A stretch of DNA of 64,000 nt from Neobacillus citreus (GCF_018343545.2 NZ_JAGYPE020000018.1:1-64000), one strand, 5' to 3'; counted from the stretch's first letter, positions 37,283-46,695 are shown. The notes: generated by a model not told the origin, from the letters alone. A program made the numbers and translations.

Positions 37283-38303
37283 ACCCTTTGTCCCTCAACT
37301 TGTCTATGTAGAACCCGATGCATTGACCTATCCACTTGGAAAAGAGCTTGTGTCCAAATTTGAAAATATGGGGATTGAGATCAGGCAAACCACCTCCCAT
37401 AATCAAATTCGGAATTTACCTGGAGAGAATGACTTTCAAAGATATCGTGTCGCCAAATCAACACTCGTGGTCGGAGTAAGAAAAACGCTGAAATTTGATA
37501 CCTCCAAACCCTCAGCAGAATATGCGATTCCCTTTGTGACTGGCTGCATGGGTCATTGCCATTATTGTTATTTGCAAACGACGATGGGCAGTAAACCCTA
37601 TATCCGCACCTATGTCAACATTGATGATATTTTTGAAGCAGCCGAGAATTATATGAAGGAACGTGCTCCGGAACCTACACGATTTGAAGCATCCTGTACT
37701 TCGGACATCGTCGGTGTGGATCACTTAACTCACACCTTAAAAAAAGCGATTGAGTTTTTTGGTGAATCTGAATATGGAAAGCTTCGGTTTGTCACAAAGT
37801 TTGCCCATGTCGACCATTTGCTCGATGCCAAACATAATGGAAAAACCCGCTTTCGGTTCAGTATGAACGATGATTATATCATCAAAAATTTTGAGCCAGG
37901 CACCTCCCGCCAACAAGAAAGAATTGAGGCGGCCGGAAAAGTTGCGAATGCAGGATTCCCATTAGGTTTTATAATCGCCCCTATCTATTTACATGACGGT
38001 TGGAAGGAAGGCTATAAGGAAATGTTTGAAAAATTAGAGGCCGAACTTCCAAATGCAGCGAAAAAGGACTTAACCTTCGAGCTGATTCAACATCGCTTTA
38101 CCAAACCGGCAAAAAAGGTCATAGAAAAAAACTATCCAATGACGAAATTGGAATTGGATGAGTCGAAACGGAAATGGAAATGGGGACGCTACGGGATCGG
38201 AAAGTACGTGTATACCGACCAAGAGCAAGAGGATATCAAAGATACCTTGGGTTCATATATCCATAATTATTTCCCTGAAGCAAAAATTGAGTACTTCACT
38301 TAA
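37275..38303 (+). CDS. splB: Spore photoproduct lyase SplB
   Basis: Radical SAM enzyme that reverses the UV-induced spore photoproduct in DNA on germination. It has 342 residues. The cluster ligands Cys91, Cys95 and Cys98 (CMGHCHYC) and the H-donor Cys141 (ASCTSD) match the positions in B. subtilis SplB. The true start is the ATG at 37275 (MVKPFVPQLVYVEP), with GAGGG upstream inside splA; the longer open frame from 37230 is an overlap artefact. Confidence 0.96.
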   Translation: MVKPFVPQLVYVEPDALTYPLGKELVSKFENMGIEIRQTTSHNQIRNLPGENDFQRYRVAKSTLVVGVRKTLKFDTSKPSAEYAIPFVTGCMGHCHYCYLQTTMGSKPYIRTYVNIDDIFEAAENYMKERAPEPTRFEASCTSDIVGVDHLTHTLKKAIEFFGESEYGKLRFVTKFAHVDHLLDAKHNGKTRFRFSMNDDYIIKNFEPGTSRQQERIEAAGKVANAGFPLGFIIAPIYLHDGWKEGYKEMFEKLEAELPNAAKKDLTFELIQHRFTKPAKKVIEKNYPMTKLELDESKRKWKWGRYGIGKYVYTDQEQEDIKDTLGSYIHNYFPEAKIEYFT

Positions 38304-38317
38304 AGGAGTAGATTTTA

Positions 38318-38740
38318 ATGACAAATTCAGATTTAAAAGAAAAGGTCCAGAAGGTTATCTCAGACCACAAAACGGGCATTCTATCGACAGTTGAAAATAA
38401 TAAACCTCATTCCCGGTATATGACTTTTTATAACGACGAATTAACCTTATATACACCAACAAAAAGGGATACTGAAAAAATCGGGGAAATTGAGAAAAAT
38501 CCGAACGTATCTGTTTTATTAGGCTATGAAAAAAAAGGACAAACTGATTCCTATGTTGAAATATCAGGAACTACCGCTGTTAATGATTCTACTCAGCTGA
38601 AACAACAATATTGGGAAGAGTCATTTAATCAATGGTTCAACGGCCCTGACGATCCGAACTATATTTTTCTGGAGATAAAACCAGAAACCGTTCGTATTAT
38701 GAATCTTAATGGTGAACCATCACAAGAATTGAATTTGTAG
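38318..38740 (+). CDS. Pyridoxamine-5'-phosphate-oxidase-like flavin-binding protein
   Basis: A 140-residue split-barrel protein similar to general stress protein 26 (ILSTVENNKPHSRYMTFYND near 27; VSVLLGYEKKG; FLEIKPETVRIM near the end). Members bind FMN, F420 or haem-like cofactors; the substrate is unknown. The ATG follows AAAGGAG, 14 bases after splB, so it may be the third gene of the spl operon. A terminator follows. Confidence 0.85.
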   Translation: MTNSDLKEKVQKVISDHKTGILSTVENNKPHSRYMTFYNDELTLYTPTKRDTEKIGEIEKNPNVSVLLGYEKKGQTDSYVEISGTTAVNDSTQLKQQYWEESFNQWFNGPDDPNYIFLEIKPETVRIMNLNGEPSQELNL

Positions 38741-38752
38741 ATTCTCCCCCTT

Positions 38753-38785
38753 AAGGATTCAGTCGTGTAACTGAATCCTTTTTGT
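38753..38785 (+). terminator. Terminator of splAB and the PNPOx-like gene
   Basis: Perfect 10-bp stem (38753-38762 with 38771-38780) followed by T4. Confidence 0.85.
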
Positions 38786-38828
38786 CTTCACGAACATATA
38801 CACATATTTGTGACAAATTTAAAATATT

Positions 38829-38890
38829 TTTTGACAATTTTGTGAACAAAGTTTTGACAATTTTGTGAACTCGGTGAATAATATATAGTA
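38829..38890 (+). promoter_or_regulatory. Duplicated TTTTGACAATTTTGTGAAC element
   Basis: The 19-base element occurs at 38829-38847 and 38852-38870, 23 bases apart. Each contains TTGACA and TTTTGTGAAC; the latter resembles the ResD half-site TTTGTGAAT. The second TTGACA can serve as -35 with an AT-rich -10 near 38877-38884. Confidence 0.55.
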
Positions 38891-38937
38891 TAAGAATTTT
38901 GGAAGTGTAAATATCCTATCCCAAGGAGGTCGTAATA

Positions 38938-39204
38938 ATGAATTCACGAATGAAAATATTACATGCAACAAAATGGGCCGGCAGTGTTACCTTACTAACA
39001 GGTATCATGATTTTTTTATACGGGATTGTAAGCGGTTTAATGCCGGTCACCGGGATTGGGATTGGTACCATTGTGGGAGCGGTGATGTTCTTTCTGATGG
39101 GAATGTTTTTTATCGCGACTGAGGAAATGGTAGAAAAGACGGATAAGGGATTAGAAATCCCGACAATGCCAATGAAACCGAGATTATATTTGGTAAAAAG
39201 ATAA
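38938..39204 (+). CDS. Small two-helix membrane protein of unknown function
   Basis: An 88-residue protein with two membrane segments (about 14-34 and 40-62) and a charged C-terminal tail (EEMVEKTDKGLEIP). The ATG follows AAGGAGG at 7 bases. The doubled promoter element upstream resembles ResD sites, and the aa3 quinol oxidase operon lies next door, convergent, so a role in respiration is possible but unproven. No family recognised. Confidence 0.7.
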   Translation: MNSRMKILHATKWAGSVTLLTGIMIFLYGIVSGLMPVTGIGIGTIVGAVMFFLMGMFFIATEEMVEKTDKGLEIPTMPMKPRLYLVKR

Positions 39205-39271
39205 ATGAAAACTCGCCGATTGGCGAGTCCGATAGGACGAAGACAGAGGCGTAGTTGAATTTATGCGTTAA
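39204..39271 (+). repeat. Structured direct repeat, copy 1
   Basis: A 68-base unit beginning AAATGAAAACTCGCCGATT. It folds into hairpin ACTCGCC-GATT-GGCGAGT, overlapping a second hairpin GTCC-GATA-GGAC, and ends GTTGAATTTATGCGTTA. It is nearly identical to copy 2 and in the same orientation. Confidence 0.85.
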
Positions 39272-39274
39272 GAA

Positions 39275-39314
39275 AGTATAAAGCTTTCGACAGAAAGTTT
39301 ATACTTTTTTATTA
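39275..39314 (+). terminator. Terminator between repeat copies
   Basis: AAAGTATAAA pairs with TTTATACTTT around an inner CTTTC/GAAAG stem, followed by T. It ends the 88-residue membrane protein transcript. Confidence 0.8.
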
Positions 39315-39318
39315 GCAA

Positions 39319-39386
39319 AATGAAAACTCGCCGATTGGCGAGTCCGATAGGACGAAGACAGAGGCGTAGTTGAATTTATGCGTTAG
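39319..39386 (+). repeat. Structured direct repeat, copy 2
   Basis: Second copy of the unit at 39204-39271, essentially base for base, followed directly by the qox terminator. Confidence 0.85.
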
Positions 39387-39387
39387 G

Positions 39388-39416
39388 AAAAAAGAGAGCG
39401 TCTGTAAAAGACGCTC
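39388..39416 (-). terminator. Terminator of the qox operon
   Basis: GAGCGTCT pairs with AGACGCTC (39396-39403 with 39409-39416), with T6 on the minus strand. Confidence 0.85.
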
Positions 39417-39431
39417 CCTTTCTTCATTTAT

Positions 39432-39713
39432 CTACATATCCCAAAGGAAAATGAGTAATGTTCCAAAAACAGTAATCAGGGCCATGGCAATCATAAAAAA
39501 TACCTTGCCATAAATTACCCACTTATCTTCTGATTCGCCAGCGTGCATAAACACAACAAGCTGCAGAAGAGCCTGAACAAATGCCGTGGCAACTAGGACA
39601 ACCATTCCTTGTGCAAAGGAGAGTTTCAAGAAATAGACTGCCAGAGCAGCTGCCGTTAGGACTAAGGAAAAGACAAAACCTATTATTTGTTTTCGTGGGA
39701 ATAATTCGCTCAT
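39432..39713 (-). CDS. qoxD: Cytochrome aa3 quinol oxidase subunit IV
   Basis: A 93-residue protein with three membrane segments (IIGFVFSLVLTAAALAVYFL, MVVLVATAFVQALLQLVVF with the family His in FMHAGES, and a last hydrophobic helix). This is the small subunit of the quinol oxidase. It starts 1 base after the qoxC stop and ends the operon. Confidence 0.92.
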   Translation of the reverse strand: MSELFPRKQIIGFVFSLVLTAAALAVYFLKLSFAQGMVVLVATAFVQALLQLVVFMHAGESEDKWVIYGKVFFMIAMALITVFGTLLIFLWDM

Positions 39714-39714
39714 C

Positions 39715-40311
39715 TTACATCATTCCTTTCAAATAGATGAAGCTGAAGATGAAGATCCAGACGACATCCAAGAAATGCCAGTAAAGTGAAAAGATAAAGG
39801 ATTTATTCGCAGTTTCAGGCGTTAAGCCGCGTTTTTTCACTTGCAAAAGGATAGCTGTTCCCCAGAATAATCCGAAGGTAACGTGCAGTCCGTGTGTACC
39901 TAATGTAGTCATCAGCATGGCAGTAAACGCGCTAGTCTGCAATGTTGCACCATCATGGACATAGGTGATGAATTCATCAATTTCAAAGCCTAAGAACCCT
40001 AGACCAAGAAGAAGTGTAATCACAAAGAAGGTCATCATTGCTTTTTTGCGTCCTAGACGCATTGCGTGAACGCCAAGTCCAATTGTAAAACTACTTGTTA
40101 ATAACAAAAGTGTTTCTATTATAACCGGAGCTATTTCAAAAATCTCTGTACCACTTGGACCGCTCCCAGTTCTATGCTCTAACGTAAAATAAGAGGTAAA
40201 CAGTGTCGCAAAAAGCATAATTTCAGCAGCAAGGAAAACCCAAAAGCCAAAAATATTCAATCCATTTTGTTTTGTACCATATTCTAATGGCAGCGAGTGA
40301 TCGACGTTCAT
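39715..40311 (-). CDS. qoxC: Cytochrome aa3 quinol oxidase subunit III
   Basis: A 198-residue COX3-type protein with five membrane helices (FGFWVFLAAEIMLFATLFTSY, GTHGLHVTFGLFWG, YWHFLDVVWIFIF). Its ATG overlaps the qoxB stop by one base (TAATG), giving translational coupling. Confidence 0.94.
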   Translation of the reverse strand: MNVDHSLPLEYGTKQNGLNIFGFWVFLAAEIMLFATLFTSYFTLEHRTGSGPSGTEIFEIAPVIIETLLLLTSSFTIGLGVHAMRLGRKKAMMTFFVITLLLGLGFLGFEIDEFITYVHDGATLQTSAFTAMLMTTLGTHGLHVTFGLFWGTAILLQVKKRGLTPETANKSFIFSLYWHFLDVVWIFIFSFIYLKGMM

Positions 40312-42257
40312 TATTTAGCACCTCGCAGTTTTGTTTCAGTTTCTTCTATTTCTTTAACAGAAATATATCGGCCGTGGTCCTGTTCGAATGAGCGTAGAGC
40401 CATACATGCCAAAATTCCAATTAGTGAAAGAATTGCCGGAATCCATAAGGAGAAGACCAGTGAAAAACCTAACACAAAGAAGATCGCGCCCATAATAAAT
40501 GGAACTCCACTGTTATTTGGCATATGGATTTTTTCCACTTTACCCGGGAACAGCTCATGACCTTTTTTCTTGGAATCCCAGAATGCTTCACTAGAAGCAA
40601 CCTGAGGCTCGATGGCAAAGTTGTATTCCGGTACAGGAGTATGTGTTGCCCATTCAAGCGAACGTGCATCCCATGGATCTGCACCAACATTTCTTGGTGA
40701 ATAACGAACACTGTAATAAACGTTATAGACAATCAATGCAAAGCTGATGGCCATAACACCTGCACCAACGAATGAAACCATATTTAATGGTCCATAACCT
40801 GTTGCTTCTGAATAAGTGTACATACGGCGTGCCTGACCATCTAAACCAGTAATGTACATTGGGAAGAACGCTAAGCAGAATCCGATCGTAAGCGTCCAGA
40901 ATGACCATTTCCCAATTCTTTCATTTAACATAAAGCCAAACATTTTTGGCCAATAATAGGTTAGACCAGCAAGCATAGCAAATACTACACCCGGGATAAT
41001 TGTGTTATGGAAGTGAGCTACTAAGAACATTGTGTTATGGTACTGATAGTCAGCAGCTGACATCGCTAGCATGACCCCTGTCATCCCGCCGATTACAAAT
41101 AGCGGAATAAACCCTAGAGAGTATAACATTGGAACGGTAAATCGAATTTTCCCTTTCCATAACGTAAATAACCAGTTGAAGATTTTAACACCTGTTGGAA
41201 CGGCAATCATCATTGTTGTGATGGAGAAGAAGCTGTTTGCAACTGCCCCCTGCCCCATCGTAAAGAAATGGTGCGCCCAAACCATACAGGATAGTGCTGA
41301 GATAATAACCATTGATGCAACCATTGATTTATAGCCATAAAGGTTACGTCCGGCAAAGGTTGAGATAACCTCACTGTAAATACCAAATGCAGGTAATATA
41401 AGGATATAAACTTCAGGATGTCCCCAAACCCAGAATAGGTTAGCCCAGAGCATATCCATACCGCCATTTGTCGTTGCAAAGAAGTGAGTTCCAAACAATC
41501 TGTCCATCGTTCCCATCGCAAGCGCCACTGTAATGACAGGGAAAACCGTTACGATGATAAGGTTTGTTACTAAAACAGACCATGTAAACATCGGCATTTT
41601 CATTAAGGTCATGCCCGGTGCTCTCATTTTCATGATTGTTGTAATCATGTTAATACCGGTCATCAGCGACCCGATACCGGATATTTGAATCGCAATCATA
41701 TAATAGTTCGTTCCGACATGTGGACTGAAATCATTCCCTGCAAGCGGGAAATAAGAAGTCCATCCTGCATCAGGAGATCCGCCGATAACAAACGAGATAT
41801 TAAACAACATCGCACCAAAGAAGAACAGCCAGAAGCTTAATGCGTTCAATCTTGGGAAGGCTACGTCACGGGCGCCAATTTGTAATGGAACCACATAGTT
41901 CATGAAAGCAAAGATGAATGGCATTGCCATAAACATGACCATGATAACCCCGTGTGTTGAGAAAACTTCATTATAATGCTGTGGATCTAGCAGTTTATTA
42001 TCAGGTACAGCCAACTGGGCACGCAGCATAATCGCGTCCACGCCGCCGCGGAATAACATAATTAAGGCAGAGAGTAAATACATAATTCCAATCCGTTTAT
42101 GATCAACTGTTGTTAACCATTCGCGCCATAAATATCCCCATTTTTTGAAATAGGTTAGGCCTGCAATAATGGCAACCACTGTTAGGCCAATCGCTACCAT
42201 AGATGCATAGATTGCAAGACTTGGATTTGGTATGGCAAAACGTTCAAAGAACTCCAT
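40311..42257 (-). CDS. qoxB: Cytochrome aa3 quinol oxidase subunit I
   Basis: A 648-residue haem-copper oxidase subunit I that reduces O2 to water and pumps protons. The CuB/haem site is visible: [19 protein letters not shown] (CuB His and the cross-linked Tyr), the His pair in [11 protein letters not shown], and [25 protein letters not shown] and [14 protein letters not shown] are family hallmarks. It has about 15 membrane helices. The ATG follows AAAGGAG at 10 bases. Confidence 0.96.
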   Translation of the reverse strand: MEFFERFAIPNPSLAIYASMVAIGLTVVAIIAGLTYFKKWGYLWREWLTTVDHKRIGIMYLLSALIMLFRGGVDAIMLRAQLAVPDNKLLDPQHYNEVFSTHGVIMVMFMAMPFIFAFMNYVVPLQIGARDVAFPRLNALSFWLFFFGAMLFNISFVIGGSPDAGWTSYFPLAGNDFSPHVGTNYYMIAIQISGIGSLMTGINMITTIMKMRAPGMTLMKMPMFTWSVLVTNLIIVTVFPVITVALAMGTMDRLFGTHFFATTNGGMDMLWANLFWVWGHPEVYILILPAFGIYSEVISTFAGRNLYGYKSMVASMVIISALSCMVWAHHFFTMGQGAVANSFFSITTMMIAVPTGVKIFNWLFTLWKGKIRFTVPMLYSLGFIPLFVIGGMTGVMLAMSAADYQYHNTMFLVAHFHNTIIPGVVFAMLAGLTYYWPKMFGFMLNERIGKWSFWTLTIGFCLAFFPMYITGLDGQARRMYTYSEATGYGPLNMVSFVGAGVMAISFALIVYNVYYSVRYSPRNVGADPWDARSLEWATHTPVPEYNFAIEPQVASSEAFWDSKKKGHELFPGKVEKIHMPNNSGVPFIMGAIFFVLGFSLVFSLWIPAILSLIGILACMALRSFEQDHGRYISVKEIEETETKLRGAK

Positions 42258-42321
42258 CCTTTATTAACTCCTTTCGAGAGATTAATTTTTTCAATAATTC
42301 GTTTCATTAACCCGTTCACAA

Positions 42322-43239
42322 TTACTCATGATTTTGGTGATCTGACATATCCATATCCATTTCCATTTTTGAGTGGTCAGTTTGACCTTTCTCTGGTTTT
42401 GCGGAAGGACTGTGATCGTGTTCTGGTGCTGGACTAAATTTTAAATGAGTCCCTGTAAAAGTCATTTGTCCAAGGTGTCCTGGCTTTAATAACTCATCAA
42501 ATTTTTTCTCTGATAAAGGTTTTGCCGTTTTCTTAACGTCTTTTACCCATTTATCGAAATCCTTTTCAGACATTGCTGTAACATTAAACGTATTTTCAGC
42601 AGTACCTTTACCGCTGAAGTTCGCATTACGGCCCATCATTTCACCCGGTTCATCTGCAGCTAAGTGCAGTGTCGTCACCATATCGGACATAGCGTATTTT
42701 TGACCGCCAAGTTGTGGAATCCAGAAGCTAGTGATTGGTCCGTAGGAATAAAGCTTAAATTCAATCGGCCGGTCTGTTGGAATATACAAATAGTTGACAG
42801 TTTCAATATTTTGTTCTGGATAACTAAAATGCCATTTCCAGTCAGATGAGGATGCATAAATGACTAAAGGATCTTTATCCTGATATTTTATTGGTTTTGC
42901 TTCGACAATATTGTTACTTTGAACAGAAACGATTGAAAAGTAAGTGACAATAATGACAGGAATACCGACGCAAATTAGCTCAACCCATTTATTTCCTTCA
43001 ATGTGAGGCGGTTCATAATCTGGGCTTGCCTTTGAGGCACGATACTTAATTAGCACATAAATCAAAATAGCGAAAACTACAATTACAATGAACGACATGA
43101 TCCCAATGGATAACAAAATATCATGGGCTTGCCTTTCGGCTTGCGGCCCTTTAGGATCAAGAACCATGAGTGGTTCACATCCTGTTAGCACTGTGGCAAT
43201 AGTTAAAACAAGCAGTAATAATGCCGATTTTACTTTCAT
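42322..43239 (-). CDS. qoxA: Cytochrome aa3 quinol oxidase subunit II
   Basis: A 305-residue lipoprotein (signal peptide with LTGC lipobox, two membrane helices, outer cupredoxin-like domain). The CuA ligands of cytochrome c oxidases (CxxxCxxxH) are absent; the matching region reads DMVTTLHLAADEPGEMMGRN. It is therefore the quinol oxidase, not the caa3 type. After the usual end comes a His/Met-rich tail (about 268-305, with DHSKMEMDMDMSDHQNHE), which may bind copper. It leads qoxABCD; an Fnr-like box lies upstream. Confidence 0.93.
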   Translation of the reverse strand: MKVKSALLLLVLTIATVLTGCEPLMVLDPKGPQAERQAHDILLSIGIMSFIVIVVFAILIYVLIKYRASKASPDYEPPHIEGNKWVELICVGIPVIIVTYFSIVSVQSNNIVEAKPIKYQDKDPLVIYASSSDWKWHFSYPEQNIETVNYLYIPTDRPIEFKLYSYGPITSFWIPQLGGQKYAMSDMVTTLHLAADEPGEMMGRNANFSGKGTAENTFNVTAMSEKDFDKWVKDVKKTAKPLSEKKFDELLKPGHLGQMTFTGTHLKFSPAPEHDHSPSAKPEKGQTDHSKMEMDMDMSDHQNHE

Positions 43240-43540
43240 GCTAGTACCCCTTTCTTTTATTTAAAAAATATCATGTTAAAAAAATTTTTTGTTTGTGATT
43301 TACATCACATCAATTAGTAACTATCTTAATACCAAACATTATTAAAAGACACCCATTCGGAAGATTTGTCACTAAATGTTCAAAAAGAATTCGACATTTT
43401 GTAAAAGTAGGGTCTATACATTTGCTTTTTTAATATATTTTTAATATTGGTTAGCGGGTAGTTTGAGGATTATGGAAAAGCACCCTTAAAATCCCTTCAC
43501 ATTTATGTTTCTATTTAAAAAATTCAGATTCACTGTAGTG
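43240..43540. other. qox promoter region, no gene
   Basis: AT-rich DNA between the subtilisin terminator and qoxA. It holds the Fnr-like box at 43294-43309 and a likely qox promoter. No ORF of interest. Confidence 0.5.
43294..43309. promoter_or_regulatory. Fnr/Crp-like box upstream of qoxA
   Basis: TGTGATTTACATCACA is a perfect TGTGA-N6-TCACA palindrome 55 bases upstream of the qoxA start. It matches the Bacillus Fnr consensus; repression of the aerobic oxidase without oxygen is the likely outcome. Confidence 0.6.
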
Positions 43541-43594
43541 AAAAAACAAAGAAAAGAAGCGATCACGACCGATCGCTTCTTTTCTTTGTTTTTT
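43541..43594 (-). terminator. Long perfect terminator of the subtilisin gene
   Basis: A 24-bp perfect stem (43541-43564 with 43571-43594), overlapping the stop codon. Confidence 0.9.
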
Positions 43595-44966
43595 ATTGAT
43601 TTAATGCGCTAACCGCATTGATTAATCCAAATCCAGCCTTTTCATCATAACCTGGTTTGAATACATCTTCTGCTGAAGACTGAATGATTTGTTTTACCTG
43701 CACAGGTTTAAGAACGTCTTTTCCGTACTTCGCGATGATCACTCCCGCTAAGGCAGCTGTTTTTGGTGCGGCCATTGAAGTGCCGGCATACCAAGCATAG
43801 CCATGCTCTAAAAAGTTACCTTGTTTGTCATAAAGTGGTACAGAACTAAAACAAAGGTATGAGTTGTCTCTTCCGGTTTTTGTGGCTGGATCATAATTAG
43901 GACCTAAATCTCCGCCAGGTGCCATTACATCAATTTTTCCTACCCCGTAATTAGAATAGAATGTTAGATTTTTTAGAGCTCCACCCGCTGAAACCCGAAT
44001 CATAGTTTGACTGCTAGGGCTTCTGTGAACAGAACCATTGTCGTCACCAGCTAATTGTCCTGGACTGCTAATATCCACCCCATTATTACCAGCAGAACCA
44101 ACAACTGTTACCCCTTTTTGGATAGCATATTGGATAGCCCTGTTAAATAATCGAACATCTGCCACAACATCTTTTGTAGCATACTCTGGATCTTGGAACC
44201 AGTCATAACCGCCAAGGGACATATTGACAACATCCACATTGTCGTCCGCTGCTGTCATCAGAGCCTCAGCAATATGGGCAGTTTCAGCACCGCCAGTTGG
44301 CCCAAAGACACGGTAGGCTGCTACTTTCAGATCAGGTCCTATTCCTAAGATTCTTCCCTTGCCAGCAATCGATCCGGCAACATGCGTGCCATGGCCATCT
44401 TCATCCATTGCATCTGTATAACCCGGTACAAATGATTTACCGTAGGCATAATTATCCTTTATATCAGGATGATTATAATCGATTCCAGTATCAACGACAG
44501 CTACAACAATATCATTTCCTGAAACAGGTTTACCTGTACCGCCCGGCAAACTCCAAGAGGCGCCATTATTTGTCACTTGCTTGATATCCCATTGATTCTG
44601 ATTATACAAATCAGCGTTGGAAATATCCCCTGGCTCAACTGCTTCCTGATAAGCTGGTTTTTCCGGATACACAATATTCTCAACCCCTGCATCCAAAACA
44701 AGACTCGATTTTTTCACCTTATCTAGAAACGCAGTATTCGTTGAACTTACTTCAACAGCCCCCAGCTTATCCAACTTCCCTGTCACTTTTCCGCCGGCGT
44801 CCTTGATCATTTTTTCATATCCTGCAGGAAGCTGGGATTGATCCTTAAAAATTACTATGTACTCCTTGTTCACAGGTGCAGCACTGCTTTTTGAAATCCC
44901 TCCGCTAAATATAACGGATGCTCCCAAAGCAACGGATAAAGCGCTTCCAAAAATCTTCTTCTTCAT
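43593..44966 (-). CDS. Secreted subtilisin-type (S8) serine protease
   Basis: A 457-residue preproenzyme: signal peptide (KKKIFGSALSVALGASVIFSGG and SSAA), I9 inhibitor-like propeptide (KEYIVIFKDQSQLPAGYEKM), then the S8 domain. The triad is in VVAVVDTGIDYNHPD, DEDGHGTHVAGSIAG and GTSMAAPKTAALAG; the oxyanion Asn is in VVGSAGNNGVD. I start at the ATG at 44966 with GGGAGAGG at 8 bases. It degrades extracellular protein, as does the M6 protease at 5.4 kb. It is monocistronic. Confidence 0.93.
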   Translation of the reverse strand: MKKKIFGSALSVALGASVIFSGGISKSSAAPVNKEYIVIFKDQSQLPAGYEKMIKDAGGKVTGKLDKLGAVEVSSTNTAFLDKVKKSSLVLDAGVENIVYPEKPAYQEAVEPGDISNADLYNQNQWDIKQVTNNGASWSLPGGTGKPVSGNDIVVAVVDTGIDYNHPDIKDNYAYGKSFVPGYTDAMDEDGHGTHVAGSIAGKGRILGIGPDLKVAAYRVFGPTGGAETAHIAEALMTAADDNVDVVNMSLGGYDWFQDPEYATKDVVADVRLFNRAIQYAIQKGVTVVGSAGNNGVDISSPGQLAGDDNGSVHRSPSSQTMIRVSAGGALKNLTFYSNYGVGKIDVMAPGGDLGPNYDPATKTGRDNSYLCFSSVPLYDKQGNFLEHGYAWYAGTSMAAPKTAALAGVIIAKYGKDVLKPVQVKQIIQSSAEDVFKPGYDEKAGFGLINAVSALNQ

Positions 44967-45221
44967 CGTTTCAACCTCTCCCTTTCTCTTTTTCTCAATT
45001 TTCATTATATTATTTTAAAGGGACTGTAGACATTCTACTAAAGTCCTTATTACAATCTTTTTATGCACCACTTTGTTCCTATTTTTGAATAATTACCCAT
45101 ATTAATTTCCATTTATACCCAAATTAGTCCAATTGTTTGGATAACCCATGCAGGACAAACACTTTCCCAATAAAATAAATTACAAAACTTTTTAATGCTC
45201 CATATTTTAGGGAGTGGTCAA

Positions 45222-46664
45222 ATGGGAGCAATTAACGGAAAAGAATTTATCGAACGTATGGATCGTTTAAACAAGGAAATTTGGCTGGATGGAGAACGGT
45301 TGGAAGGGAAAATTTCTGAACATCCTGCATTTAGAGGCCTTCTTCAAAGCAAAGCATCTTTATATGATTTTCAGTTTGATTTGACCCTGAAAGAAAAGCT
45401 AACCTTTTTATCCGATGAGACGGAAGAGCGGATTGGGCTATCCTATTTACAGCCACGGACGAAAGAGGATTTAAAAAGAAGGCGGACCATGATCGAAATT
45501 TGGGCCAGGCATACCAATGGGCTGATGGGTAGAAGTCCGGATTATATGAATTCAGTCGTTATGGCCTTTGCCTCCTCCGCCTTATTTTTAAAAGGGAGTG
45601 AGAATTGCTTTCCGGAAAATATTATTTCCCTCTATGAAAGGGCAAGGAATCAAGATCTCTCGTTTACCCACACCTTCATAACTCCTCAGGTTAACCGGTC
45701 GCAAATCAACTTTGAAAAATTGAAAGAACCAATTGCCGCCAAAATCGTCGGGAAAAACGAAAAGGGAATTATTATCAAGGGGGCTCGCCTGTTAGCGACC
45801 CAAGGCGGTTTAACTGATGAAGTCCTAGTTTATTCAGCCGGCGGAGTGACAAATGACGCGGATGCCTATGCATTTTCCATCCCTTCTGATACGAAAGGAC
45901 TTAAATTTCTTTGCAGGGAGTCGTTTGTAGGCGGTGAGTCTGCCTTTGATTATCCGCTCAGCTCGCGTTACGAAGAAATGGATACGATTTTAGTCTTTGA
46001 TAATGTGGTGGTCCCGTGGGAGAGAGTCTTTTTTTACGAAAATGTCGATGCAGCAAATGAATTCATGGAGAAAAGCTCATTCTACCATCACGCCTACCAC
46101 CAGGCCATCACTAGACAGGTTGTGAAAACAGAATTTCTATTGGGACTTGCCGAGTCCCTGTCGGATACAATAAATGTTTGCGGTTATCAGCATATCCAGG
46201 AAAAACTTTCTGAAATTATCATTGGGCTAGAAACGATGAAGGCCCTTTTATTAAAGTCCGAGGAAGAGGCGGAAATGGATGAATGGGGTTATATGAGGCC
46301 TAACCTCATTCCTCTTAAAGTCGCTAGTAATGTTTTTCCAAGAATCTATCCGAGATTCAGTGAAATCATTCAATTAATCGGTGCAAGCGGCATGGTTACC
46401 CTGCCGACTGAAAAGGACTTTAATTCCCCTATTAAAAAGGATTTGGAACTTTATCTGCAAGGCTCTAGAAAAAATGCCGAAGAACGCATAAAGCTTTTTC
46501 GCTTAGCCTGGGACCTGACAATGAGCTCATTCGGTACAAGGCAAACCCAGTATGAACGGTACTTCTTCGGAGACCCAGTCCGCTTATCGAGCGGTTTGTA
46601 TCATACCTATCCAAAGGAAGAATATTGCAAGCGAGTTAAAGATTTGCTTGATTTAAAAGAATAG
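45222..46664 (+). CDS. 4-hydroxyphenylacetate 3-hydroxylase family oxygenase (HpaB-like)
   Basis: A 480-residue FADH2-dependent monooxygenase large component. Features: GKEFIERMDRLNKEIWLDGE at the start, ARHTNGLMGRSPDYMNSVV near 110, the catalytic-loop region THTFITPQVNRS near 155, and the C-terminal RLAWDLTMSSFGTRQTQYERYF. It hydroxylates phenolic compounds using reduced flavin from a separate reductase; a candidate partner is the flavin reductase at 51281, not adjacent. I start at the ATG at 45222 after GGGAGTG. Confidence 0.9.
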   Translation: MGAINGKEFIERMDRLNKEIWLDGERLEGKISEHPAFRGLLQSKASLYDFQFDLTLKEKLTFLSDETEERIGLSYLQPRTKEDLKRRRTMIEIWARHTNGLMGRSPDYMNSVVMAFASSALFLKGSENCFPENIISLYERARNQDLSFTHTFITPQVNRSQINFEKLKEPIAAKIVGKNEKGIIIKGARLLATQGGLTDEVLVYSAGGVTNDADAYAFSIPSDTKGLKFLCRESFVGGESAFDYPLSSRYEEMDTILVFDNVVVPWERVFFYENVDAANEFMEKSSFYHHAYHQAITRQVVKTEFLLGLAESLSDTINVCGYQHIQEKLSEIIIGLETMKALLLKSEEEAEMDEWGYMRPNLIPLKVASNVFPRIYPRFSEIIQLIGASGMVTLPTEKDFNSPIKKDLELYLQGSRKNAEERIKLFRLAWDLTMSSFGTRQTQYERYFFGDPVRLSSGLYHTYPKEEYCKRVKDLLDLKE

Positions 46665-46693
46665 GATATCCCTGCACACGGGATATCCTATTC
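46659..46693. terminator. Bidirectional terminator between hpaB and ABC genes
   Basis: Perfect 14-bp stem (46659-46672 with 46680-46693) between convergent genes. Confidence 0.85.
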
Positions 46694-46695
46694 TT

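Noticed and set aside
42322-43239. Cytochrome c oxidase (caa3) subunit II
   Set aside because: CuA ligands and a haem-binding CxxCH domain are missing; a quinol oxidase fits.
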